From assembly GCA_964482405.1 (NCBI GenBank), contig CAYZXH010000048.1, positions 1-8,769 on the forward strand: DNA of 8,769 nucleotides, given 5' to 3'. This DNA comes from Zestomicrobium sp964482405. Lineage in GTDB: Archaea > Thermoproteota > Thermoprotei_A > Sulfolobales > NBVN01. The notes under the pieces were generated by a model. The model made no database searches. It saw only the letters and a list, made by a program, of their open reading frames with translations, and had not been told where the DNA came from. Below, piece after piece: positions 1 to 6,321 of this stretch. Made by a program: the position numbers and the translations under genes. Every line of letters starts with the position of its first letter. Positions within the stretch are counted from its first letter, which is position 1.

Positions 1-65
1 CGATAAACTGTGGCGCCGGCCTTCGGGGCCGGAGGTCCCGGGTTCAAATCCCGGCCGCGGCACCA
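1..65 (+). tRNA. Partial tRNA, 3' part only, long variable arm (probably tRNA-Leu)
   Basis: The 3' portion of a class II tRNA, cut by the window edge. A T-arm is visible: stem CCGGG (38-42), loop TTCAAAT (43-49), stem CCCGG (50-54). The acceptor 3' strand CCGCGGC (55-61), discriminator A (62) and an encoded CCA (63-65) follow. A long variable arm with six base pairs (CCGGCC 16-21 with GGCCGG 27-32) limits the identity to Leu or Ser. Archaeal Ser tRNAs carry G at position 73 and Leu tRNAs carry A, so Leu is favoured. The anticodon is not recoverable: the first ten or so bases should be the 3' side of the anticodon arm, or possibly intron. The Leu assignment is therefore an inference. Confidence 0.85.
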
Positions 66-143
66 GTCCTTCCTAGAACTGAAGACTTAACGAATCGCTC
101 GTAGGTGAAACATGCATTCGTGTTGAAATCCTAGTTCTCTAGA

Positions 144-205
144 GTGGGGCTGTTTTGGTTTTATGATTATTTGTTTTTGTTTACTTGTTTTGGTTTAGTG
201 TTTCA
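144..205 (+). other. G/T-rich tract downstream of the tRNA, possible T-rich termination zone
   Basis: About 60 bases that are almost only G and T on the + strand, with several runs of four or five T. It holds an exact 11-base direct repeat, TGTTTTGGTTT, at 151-161 and 186-196. Archaeal RNA polymerase commonly terminates on T-rich stretches without a stem-loop, so this could end transcription from the tRNA at the left edge. It lies about 80 bases after the tRNA end, so the link is only suggestive. No ORF or hairpin explains it. Confidence 0.35.
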
Positions 206-273
206 GGATCACTAGGTATGCTGATGCTGCGTGTCTGTATCCTGTATCTCTCCATCCTCAGGCACCGCACCCT

Positions 274-292
274 AAAAGCTTTAAGTTTTTAT
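274..292 (+). promoter_or_regulatory. Candidate TATA promoter for the GC-rich island
   Basis: AAAAG followed by CTTTAAG (279-285) and a T-run reads as an archaeal BRE/TATA element. With the usual spacing of about 25 bases from the TATA centre, transcription would start near 307-308. That is where the sequence changes abruptly from AT-rich to GC-rich. The match is by eye and short AT-rich motifs are common in this genome, so confidence rests mainly on the coincidence of position. Confidence 0.4.
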
Positions 293-306
293 GTAGAACC
301 ATTTTA

Positions 307-506
307 GTGGGTGGGATGAACTCGATGAGCTTGGCGAGGGGGACCCACGCGAAGCCGTCTTTGGCGAGGGGGCACGCTGAAACCCTAGGCCACCGAGGCG
401 GATGAGCTCCCGTAGCCGGGGACTGGCGGATGCAAGAACCGTTGAGAAGTAGGCGGTGAGGAGCCGTGAAGCAAACAAATATGAACAGCAATGAACAACC
501 ACCTAC
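307..506 (+). ncRNA. Candidate structured non-coding RNA (GC-rich island), family unknown
   Basis: Positions 311-470 contain 103 G+C of 160 (64%), against 57 of 150 (38%) over 151-300. In AT-rich hyperthermophiles such islands usually mark structured RNAs. The two ends can pair over eight bases (307-314 with 499-506, one G-U). Inside, TGGC 362-365 pairs with GCCA 389-392 and AGGG 367-370 with CCCT 383-386. GCTCC 406-410 can pair with GGAGC 460-464, and ACCG 438-441 with CGGT 454-457. A TATA-like element at 279-285 fits a + strand start near 307. I do not see RNase P, SRP RNA or clear box C/D motifs. An alternative is the decayed 3' end of an IS200/IS605 tnpB gene with its guide-RNA scaffold. 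Both strands are largely open in some frames, which GC-rich RNA produces anyway. Strand and exact ends are inferred. Confidence 0.45.
331..372 (+). repeat. Two exact copies of TTGGCGAGGGGG, 30 bases apart
   Basis: The 12-mer lies at 331-342 and 361-372. The first is followed by ACCCACGC and the second by CACGC, so the similarity extends a little beyond the exact match. The second copy can form the hairpin with 383-392. The first copy overlaps a possible GTGGG/CCCAC pairing (311-315 with 344-348) that would compete with the long closing helix. The pair looks like an internal duplication within the candidate RNA. Confidence 0.7.
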
Positions 507-601
507 CGAGAAACGGTGTAAGTCTGTCATTTAAGACCGAAGTAGCTAATTAGGTGTGTTATGAGCTCTTACCGAGTTAGGGGAAATTGTTGTTCAGCGC
601 G

Positions 602-611
602 CGTTTTAAGG
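602..611 (+). promoter_or_regulatory. Probable TATA box of the mrp operon
   Basis: GTTTTAAGG lies about 50 bases before the first start codon. At normal archaeal spacing the transcript would begin near 630, leaving a leader of roughly 25 bases that carries the GGAG ribosome site at 647-650. The region upstream (475-600) shows no gene. No other promoter-like gap occurs before 7206, so this would drive all nine genes. No operator was recognised. Confidence 0.5.
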
Positions 612-656
612 TCTTAAGGTTATTATGCCACCTAGTAATTATCTTTGGAGATCCGC

Positions 657-938
657 ATGGACGAGTTGATTACTAGGGTAGTTGAGGTCGTGATATTGTT
701 GTATTTAGTCTCGACCTTGATGTTCTTGATCAGGACTGTTAGGGGACCTACTATCTTTGACAGGGTCTTAGCCGTTGACGCGCTAAGCTATGATCTAGCA
801 GTATTCATGTCTCTTCTCGCCCTCTACTTAGGTGAGCCACTACTAGCTGTTAGTGTAGTAATACTGACCTTATGGATCTATGCGCTAGACATAATCGTCT
901 CTAAATACATGGAGTACGAAGAGGTGAGTATATGGTAG
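657..938 (+). CDS. mrpF: Mrp/Mnh cation:proton antiporter subunit F
   Basis: A small membrane subunit of the multi-subunit Na+/H+ antiporter (MnhF/MrpF, MbhB in hydrogenase versions). The 93-residue protein has three hydrophobic segments, about 7-27, 37-57 and 60-82, and the family signature RGPTIFDRVLAVD at 29-41. Length is normal for the family (about 90). ATG at 657 is chosen over the in-frame TTG at 645 because GGAG (647-650) sits six bases before the ATG, while the TTG has no ribosome site and would contain that GGAG. It is the first gene of the operon and overlaps mrpG by seven bases. MrpF is a small helical-bundle subunit of the antiporter; it does not itself carry the proton channel. 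Confidence 0.93.
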   Translation: MDELITRVVEVVILLYLVSTLMFLIRTVRGPTIFDRVLAVDALSYDLAVFMSLLALYLGEPLLAVSVVILTLWIYALDIIVSKYMEYEEVSIW

Positions 939-1306
939 TGGTGCTTATTCTAGGTCTAATAGGATTAACCCTACTATTAATCGGGGCATTCCTAGAGATA
1001 GTGGGAGCCATCGGCATGACTAGACTACAGGGATTCTTCAACAGAGTTCACGCCGCGACAGTCTCAGCTATCGGAGGCTCCGTAACTCCTCTAATCGGGA
1101 TCTCCCTACTCTCACTAACTCTTGAGGAACTGGGAATACGAAGATTATACATCGCCGGCACCTCCTTAACGGCTGCCCTCCTAATATTAATTCTAGCACC
1201 TGCTGGAGCACATGCCCTCGCTAGAGCCGCATATAAGTCTAGGGAAGTCCTCAAGAGCTTCGTTTACGACGCTCTCGAAGAAGATGAGCGAGGTTTACGT
1301 CAATGA
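932..1306 (+). CDS. mrpG: Mrp/Mnh cation:proton antiporter subunit G
   Basis: MnhG/MrpG (MbhC in hydrogenase complexes), 124 residues with three membrane segments, about 3-26, 45-64 and 70-90. Family motifs are clear: GMTRLQGFFNRVHAATVSA (28-46) matches the usual R-P-D-F-Y-x-R-x-H-A-A block with changes, and PAGAHALARAAY (90-101) is the conserved end of the third helix. A charged tail of about 23 residues follows and should face the cytoplasm. Start at ATG 932 is supported by GAGGTGAG at 921-928, a near-perfect match to the archaeal anti-Shine-Dalgarno. The stop overlaps the next start as ATGA, pointing to translational coupling. Confidence 0.94.
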   Translation: MVVVLILGLIGLTLLLIGAFLEIVGAIGMTRLQGFFNRVHAATVSAIGGSVTPLIGISLLSLTLEELGIRRLYIAGTSLTAALLILILAPAGAHALARAAYKSREVLKSFVYDALEEDERGLRQ

Positions 1307-1551
1307 TAATACCCTTGATCGTTGTCTTAGTCTTCTCATTCTTCTCCATCATCGCCACATACCTAGCCGTGGTCGAGAAGGATCTGTTAAACTCCGCTAT
1401 CTTCATGGCGCTCCAGGGGGTTTGTTACACCCTAATATATTACGTGTTGCTAGCCCCCGACGTATCCTTGGCTTACATACCAGTATCAAGCGGTCTCCTA
1501 CCTATCCTATTACTAGTTGTTTTAAGGAAGCTTGAGAGGTTTGAACCTTGA
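1303..1551 (+). CDS. MbhD-like / MrpA C-terminal fragment subunit (DUF4040-type)
   Basis: An 82-residue membrane protein matching the MbhD or MrpA-C module, which in bacterial Mrp systems is fused inside the giant MrpA. Three hydrophobic segments (about 2-22, 30-50, 56-74) surround DLLNSAIFMAL (27-37) and APDVSLAYIPVSSG (51-64), equivalent to the family's APDxALT block. Odd feature: the acidic residue that normally follows this block (Glu in ALTE of MbhD, or in the VET of MrpA) is not there. The aligned positions are Tyr58 and Ser62. In homologues that acid is thought to lie on the ion path, so the mechanism may differ here. GAGGT at 1290-1294 supports the start. It overlaps the next gene by four bases (TTGA). 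Confidence 0.82.
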   Translation: MIIPLIVVLVFSFFSIIATYLAVVEKDLLNSAIFMALQGVCYTLIYYVLLAPDVSLAYIPVSSGLLPILLLVVLRKLERFEP

Positions 1552-2360
1552 GAGGTAAGGACTTGATCATAGCCTTCTCTCTAGCGTCCTTCACTATAGC
1601 GCTTGGGCTAATACTGTATTTAGAGGGCCTCGGACCTCTACCAGCGAGAGATCTAAGATTTCTGGCTACCTCAATCCTGAAAAATATTTTCAACCCGTGG
1701 GAAGCAAACCTAACAACTTATTCCTTAAACGCTGTTTCCGCCGTGATATGGGATTATAGAGCTCTTGACACGATCCTAGAGACAGCCGTGCTCTTCGCTG
1801 CCATAACAGGTGTTACAGCTCTTTTCAGGGAATTCTTTAACGTGCCAAACACGAACCTACAGAGCCTCTCAGTAGTTGTTAGAGCGTCTACTAAGGTAGT
1901 CCTCCCACTAATAGTGTTGGTCGGGACAAGTCTAGCCATACATGGACACCTAAGCCCTGGAGGGGGATTCCAAGGAGGGGCTGTGCTAGCAGTTGCCCCA
2001 GCACTATTAATCACGGTCTTCTCGCTCAGGATCGTCTACGACCTCAAACTCAAGGCCGAGTTCCTCTTAGGAATTAGGTTCTCCGCATTACTCCTCATAA
2101 TCTTACTCTCCCTAACCCCACCAATATTAGCGTCCATTAGCGGCGTTAAAGGTTATGTCCTTCAGAATATGGGGAAGGCGGATTCTCCACTCTCTATGCC
2201 TGCGTGGTTTCTCAACACTCCCCTGGCAGGCTCTATATTCTTCTTCAACGTATTAGAGACGGTGGCGGTTGTTGCTGGACTCACGCTTTGCATACTACTA
2301 GTATCCGTAGAATGGGGAAAGATAAAGAATTTCTTAACAAGGGATGAGAACCGTGAATGA
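1548..2360 (+). CDS. mrpB: Fused MbhE-like (MrpA C-terminal) and MrpB antiporter subunit
   Basis: A 270-residue membrane protein joining two modules. Residues 61-92 (NAVSAVIWDYRALDTILETA and on) match the MbhE/MrpA C-terminal block, with its acidic residues Asp69, Asp74 and Glu79 kept. Residues 112-256 form an MnhB domain with the hallmark GHLSPGGGFQGG (133-144) and NVLETVAVVAGL (234-245). The usual MrpB is about 140 residues, so the extra N-terminal half is the MbhE part. The start is TTG at 1548, with GAGAGGT (1534-1540) seven bases upstream and a TTGA overlap with the preceding stop; the near-absence of space favours coupling. The subunit should lie between the antiporter module and MrpC. 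The fusion of these two pieces, while MrpA-N is a separate distant gene, is the unusual point. Confidence 0.88.
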   Translation: MRGKDLIIAFSLASFTIALGLILYLEGLGPLPARDLRFLATSILKNIFNPWEANLTTYSLNAVSAVIWDYRALDTILETAVLFAAITGVTALFREFFNVPNTNLQSLSVVVRASTKVVLPLIVLVGTSLAIHGHLSPGGGFQGGAVLAVAPALLITVFSLRIVYDLKLKAEFLLGIRFSALLLIILLSLTPPILASISGVKGYVLQNMGKADSPLSMPAWFLNTPLAGSIFFFNVLETVAVVAGLTLCILLVSVEWGKIKNFLTRDENRE

Positions 2361-2763
2361 GGCTGCTTCACTCATGATAACCGTGACTATAATGACCATA
2401 GTTATGAATATATCTATAGCGGTATACGGTGTTTTCACAAGACCCTCACTAACGAAGAAGATAATATCCCTGATAATGTGTACCGACTCAATAAATATCT
2501 TCGCAGTCATAATAGGGTTTAGAATATCGGTTAGGTATCCCTCACCGCCGATTCTACCTGAACCTCCCGACTTAGATGATCTACAGGTTTTCGTAAGCAG
2601 AAGTGTTGACCCGATACCACAAGCACTCTTAGTTACGGCCATAGTCATAGGATTAGCTACTAGTGTGTTTCTCATGGGACTCTCTATACTCTACTACAAG
2701 CATTTCGGTACGACAGATATGAGGGTATTTTCCGAGGAGGATGCTGATGAGACTTCTGAATAA
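2344..2763 (+). CDS. mrpC: Mrp/Mnh antiporter subunit C (NuoK-like)
   Basis: MnhC/MrpC, the NuoK homologue (MbhG), 139 residues. Three membrane helices are expected at about 10-30, 39-60 and 92-117. The family signature VDPIPQALLVTAIVIGLATS lies at 88-107, at the start of the third helix. The loop at 63-86 is proline- and acid-rich (PSPPILPEPPDLDD), longer than in typical bacterial proteins and probably extracytoplasmic. The C-terminal tail is acidic. Start choice is open: ATG 2344 gives 139 residues with a 17-base overlap, while GTG 2353 gives 136 residues, with GGGATGAG (2341-2348) as its ribosome site. The gene overlaps mrpE by 17 bases. Confidence 0.92.
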   Translation: MRTVNEAASLMITVTIMTIVMNISIAVYGVFTRPSLTKKIISLIMCTDSINIFAVIIGFRISVRYPSPPILPEPPDLDDLQVFVSRSVDPIPQALLVTAIVIGLATSVFLMGLSILYYKHFGTTDMRVFSEEDADETSE

Positions 2764-3247
2764 GTTACTCCTATTCACACTTCTACTAATCTTCTATATT
2801 ATGTTCAGCGGTTCATTAAGCGAGCTCACCGTAATAAGTGGTGTCGTGATCTCAGCAACTTTAGCACTAGTCTTTGACGGGATAATTATTAAGAGGGAGT
2901 TAAGACTTAAAGATTTGCATAAAATACTCTACCTACTGGAATATCTTTGTGTTTATCTATATTATGAGGCTAGGGCTCACGCTAAGATGGTTAGACTTAT
3001 ACTAGGTAGGAGTTCATATATCAAATCCTGCGTAATTCGACTAAACGTTAATTTAAGCTCGGAGTACGGAAGAGCGTTCTTAGCGTCATCAATAACTAAT
3101 ACCCCGGGAACCTTGACTCTGCATTTGGATGAGGGGAGAGGGATCATGTACGTACATTGGCTGGCGATGACCTCATTAGATCCGGAAGTTGCTAGGAGGG
3201 AAATCATGGGTAAGCTACATGATCTAACACTCAAGATATTCGGGTGA
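2747..3247 (+). CDS. mrpE: Mrp/Mnh antiporter subunit E
   Basis: MnhE/MrpE (MbhA), 166 residues. Two closely spaced N-terminal membrane segments (about 5-22 and 26-46) are followed by a basic stretch, a third hydrophobic segment near 58-75, and a soluble domain with the family signature SITNTPGTLTL (115-125) and MYVHWL (134-139). The start is set at ATG 2747 because GAGGAGG (2734-2740) lies six bases upstream. The other in-frame ATG at 2741 touches that site directly and could not be used efficiently. In standard mrp operons E sits between D and F; here it stands between C and the MrpD-like gene. Its TGA stop is embedded in the ribosome site of the next gene. Confidence 0.93.
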   Translation: MRLLNKLLLFTLLLIFYIMFSGSLSELTVISGVVISATLALVFDGIIIKRELRLKDLHKILYLLEYLCVYLYYEARAHAKMVRLILGRSSYIKSCVIRLNVNLSSEYGRAFLASSITNTPGTLTLHLDEGRGIMYVHWLAMTSLDPEVARREIMGKLHDLTLKIFG

Positions 3248-3252
3248 TTCCA

Positions 3253-4806
3253 ATGCACTGGGTTATCGCGGCTCTACCGATACTGTTATTGCTTCCCTCA
3301 GCCACAATACCACTACTCTACATAACCACAAAGAAAGTCTTAATCGTAGATACTGCGGCTCTCATCTCCGCGGCTTTCTCCCTAGCTATATCCTTCTACA
3401 CGATCTCGCTAGTGGTTGCGGAAGGACCCATAACCTACTATTTCGGGGGTTTCCCACCACCTCTGGGAATAACGTATATTATAGACGAGGCTAGTGCTAC
3501 TCTAGGAACTCTAGCAACATTCAGTTTGCTGCTCTCCATCATCTACGGGTCATGGATCTTGGACCCTAAGTGGAGATATCTTTACTATACGGCCACGTTT
3601 TTATTAATAGCTGGATGCGTTAGCTACTTATACACAGCCGACATATTTAATCTCTACGTATCAGCTGAGTTAATCTCGATATCTTCATACGTGTTAGCGT
3701 CATTCTATAGGGGTAAAGGCATAGCCATAAGAGCGGCTTCAATTTACGCTATCTCAGCGTCTCTAGTTCTATCTCTCCTTCTACTCTCTGCATTCCTTAT
3801 CTACGGGTCTTACGGAACCCTGAACATGGCTGACCTGGCTCTGAAGTCGCGTGACCCTAACGCGGAAGTATTGTTTTCAGGTACTGTCTTCGGTGACATC
3901 GTTCTCGCTTCTAAGATAGTTTTAGCTCTAATCCTGTGGGTGATGCTCTTCAAATCTGCTATAATGCCCAATCATTTCTGGCTCCCGGGAGTGTATTCTG
4001 GGGCTCCCACCCCTGCAGTAGCTCTTTTCACGGCTTCAGCAGATATAATTGGGATTTATGGGATAGCTAGACTATTCCTCACAGTCTTCGGATCCGGTAT
4101 AGTTTTTGAGGATTATCGAAGGATCTTAATGACTGTATTGACGTTCATAGCCGCAGGCTCCTCACTAGCATCAGCTACCCTAGTCTCGCTACAGAGGAAC
4201 GTTAGAGGAATAGTTGCTTACAGCACGATATCCCAGTTCAGTCTAGCACTCATGGGTATAACAACAAACATTAATGAGGGTGCGGCGGGAGCTATATTCC
4301 ACTTAGTATCCAATAGTTTGGGTGATATGCTGGTACTATACTCTGCCGGTATGGCGACGGCCTTATGTGGGAGGAGCTTAGAATGCTTAAGCACCCTCAG
4401 GAAGTATAAGGTAGCCTACATATCCTTAATACTAGGGTTCCTCAACCTCTTCGGCATCATCCCGATACTACCAGGCTTCTGGAGTAAAGCTATACTTACC
4501 CTAGCCTTCATCAAGACTGAGTTTCCTGCAGGATCTGTTATAGTCCTCGCATCATCAGGACTCTGCGCAGCCGGCTATTTCAGAGTTTTAATTAGTTCTC
4601 TTAGACCGGGCGTAACCAAAAAGAGAACTCAAGAAGAGATTAGTCTCACAATCCCTACAATTACGCTAATACTACTAATCATAACTACTCTAGCTCTAGG
4701 CGTGTCTTTACTATTTTTTGAGGATCTAAGGAACTTCCTAGTCTTTAACGTAGGTAACTCGATGGTAGACTATAAGAGGTACATAAGGATTGTTCTAGGG
4801 GTTTAG
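3253..4806 (+). CDS. mrpD: Mrp antiporter subunit D-like protein with substituted proton-path residues
   Basis: An antiporter-like subunit of the MrpD/NuoM-N/MbhH family with about 14 membrane helices, 517 residues (family about 490-520). The start is ATG 3253, five bases after the mrpE stop, because GGTGAT (3243-3248) is an ideal ribosome site for it. GTG 3244 lacks one. Seen in this numbering: the helix-5 Glu139 (NLYVSAELISISSYV), helix-7 Lys234 (FKSAIMPNHFWLPG) and helix-12 Lys412 (GFWSKA) are kept. The helix-8 Lys is replaced by Ile265, beside Asp264 (ALFTASADIIGIYG). The helix-10 H-x-x-x-K pair is replaced by Asn354 and Asp358 (SNSLGDMLVLYSAG). These central residues link the two half-channels in relatives, so proton transfer may be altered or lost. 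MrpD is the best name; NuoN-like ancestry is possible. Confidence 0.9.
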   Translation: MHWVIAALPILLLLPSATIPLLYITTKKVLIVDTAALISAAFSLAISFYTISLVVAEGPITYYFGGFPPPLGITYIIDEASATLGTLATFSLLLSIIYGSWILDPKWRYLYYTATFLLIAGCVSYLYTADIFNLYVSAELISISSYVLASFYRGKGIAIRAASIYAISASLVLSLLLLSAFLIYGSYGTLNMADLALKSRDPNAEVLFSGTVFGDIVLASKIVLALILWVMLFKSAIMPNHFWLPGVYSGAPTPAVALFTASADIIGIYGIARLFLTVFGSGIVFEDYRRILMTVLTFIAAGSSLASATLVSLQRNVRGIVAYSTISQFSLALMGITTNINEGAAGAIFHLVSNSLGDMLVLYSAGMATALCGRSLECLSTLRKYKVAYISLILGFLNLFGIIPILPGFWSKAILTLAFIKTEFPAGSVIVLASSGLCAAGYFRVLISSLRPGVTKKRTQEEISLTIPTITLILLIITTLALGVSLLFFEDLRNFLVFNVGNSMVDYKRYIRIVLGV

Positions 4807-4809
4807 ATA

Positions 4810-6321
4810 ATGCTTTCAGGGTTTAAGGATCTCTTGTGGCTTGCGTCTGTTCTGAAGGATAACTTACTGCCATTAGTTTTTCTACTAGTAATACTCGGTA
4901 ACGTTCCGGCCATACGTGGTCGAAGCCTTGGATATTCACTTAGAGTATGCGGATTTATGCTATTACTAGCTCTACTCAAGAATCTAAACATATTTAGCGC
5001 TATGTTATTATCTTCAGGAGTTATTATATCGGTTTCCCTAACTCTCTATACACCAAGGTACTCATGGATGAAGTATAGTAATCTAAGTCTAGTACCCCTA
5101 GTAGATCTCTTCGCTCTCTCTATCTTGGCGGTTTTCGCATCCTCAAGATTACTAGAAATGATGACTTTCTGGCTTGTAGCAGAACTCCTCGGCTTCTTCC
5201 TAATAGCTTATGATTACTTAGTGAGGACTGAGAAAGCTGCTCTTCTAGCCGCAGTAAAGTATCTTCTTTTCTCAATGATACCGACTGACGTAGCTCTCTT
5301 CATAATTCTAGCTCTCACAGGCTTTAACGAGGCCATACACCTACCACTAAATGAGGTAAGACCAGACTTAACATCCCCCATAATCACTTTGATGCTGCTT
5401 CTCGGCTTCTTCTCTAAAGCCGCTGTATTTCCCCTACATTTCTGGTTACCTGACGCACACTCTATAGCACCATCCCCAGCCTCAGCCCTACTCTCGGGAT
5501 TAATGGTTAAGATGGGGCTTTACGCGATCTACGTGATCGAGTCTTACCCACTAGATACGTTCATTGCTTCGGTAATGATGCTCTTCTCTGGTTGTCTCAC
5601 AGCTATATATGGCGGGCTTCAAGCAATAATGCAACAAGATATTAAGAGATTGCTAGCGTATAGCACCACCTCGCACACAGCGACAATCATGATTTTACTG
5701 TCTCTCTACATTATCTCAGGAGATGCTCTTTTCGTAGATGCGGCCGTGCTCTACGCCGTGACCCATGCTTTCTTCAAGTCTGCCCTATTCATGGACTCAG
5801 GCTTCATAGAGGTTCTAACTCATGAGAGGGACATACGTAGGCTGGGCTACGTGTTTAGAGTAACCACGATAGAGTCCCTAGCTGTAATGATTTCCGTACT
5901 CTCCATGCTAGGCATGCCGCCAACCATAGGCTTCCTAGCTAAGGTGATTACCTTCGTATCAATATCAAATTACCTCAAGCATTCTTGGCTTTACGTCCTA
6001 CTACTCCTGATTATATCGATCGAGATCTCGCTCTCTATAGCTTATAGCGTGAGATATCTTAGGGTACACGTAGACAGTACCGCGAGACTCCCTCAAGGAA
6101 GTCTCGACCTAAGAGCACTCAGGATGACTCCCTTCATCATCGCGCTCTCAGCTGCCTCCGTAGGCTTCACGTTCATTACCGGGGTCTTTAACCAGATAAC
6201 CCCTGATAAGTCTGAAATACTCTTAGAACTATCTCCGGTGCTTGTAACAGCTCTCCTAATATTCGCGTTCCTATCTTTATATGTTCACGAGGTAATTAAG
6301 AAGAGTTCTGAGGGTCAATGA
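4810..6321 (+). CDS. Antiporter-like subunit, MrpA N-terminal / NuoL-type, complete proton path
   Basis: A second antiporter-like protein of 503 residues and about 14 membrane helices. All key residues are in place: Glu125 (FWLVAELLGFF), Lys203 (GFFSKAAVFPLHFWLPDAHS), Lys234 (LSGLMVKMGLYAI), Lys279 (QQDIKRLLAYSTTSH), His319 and Lys323 (THAFFKSALFMDSG), and Lys378 (GFLAK). The block after helix 10, THERDIRRLG (337-346), resembles the HETGTRDI-type segment of MrpA and NuoL, which favours an MrpA-N identity over a second MrpD. It lacks the long MrpA C-terminal extension, whose pieces are encoded at 1303-1551 and 1548-2360. The gene starts three bases after the preceding stop with a weak site, AGGGG (4797-4801), and overlaps the next by ATGA. 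It is the likeliest proton-pumping unit here. Confidence 0.88.
   Translation: MLSGFKDLLWLASVLKDNLLPLVFLLVILGNVPAIRGRSLGYSLRVCGFMLLLALLKNLNIFSAMLLSSGVIISVSLTLYTPRYSWMKYSNLSLVPLVDLFALSILAVFASSRLLEMMTFWLVAELLGFFLIAYDYLVRTEKAALLAAVKYLLFSMIPTDVALFIILALTGFNEAIHLPLNEVRPDLTSPIITLMLLLGFFSKAAVFPLHFWLPDAHSIAPSPASALLSGLMVKMGLYAIYVIESYPLDTFIASVMMLFSGCLTAIYGGLQAIMQQDIKRLLAYSTTSHTATIMILLSLYIISGDALFVDAAVLYAVTHAFFKSALFMDSGFIEVLTHERDIRRLGYVFRVTTIESLAVMISVLSMLGMPPTIGFLAKVITFVSISNYLKHSWLYVLLLLIISIEISLSIAYSVRYLRVHVDSTARLPQGSLDLRALRMTPFIIALSAASVGFTFITGVFNQITPDKSEILLELSPVLVTALLIFAFLSLYVHEVIKKSSEGQ

Noticed and set aside
311..380. Possible box C/D guide RNA inside the GC-rich island (GGATGA, CGATGA, CTGA)
   Set aside because: The C and C' boxes are both degenerate and no D' box is seen. 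Such short motifs are expected by chance.
258..530. Minus-strand reading frames of 90 and 73 residues across the GC-rich island
   Set aside because: They exist because the island is GC-rich and lacks stops. The sequence is rich in Pro, Arg and Trp, with no domain or convincing ribosome site, and the composition and pairing fit an RNA better.
1212..1535. A 107-residue + strand frame between mrpG and the MbhD-like gene
   Set aside because: It is a shadow of two real genes in other frames; both of these have family motifs and good ribosome sites.
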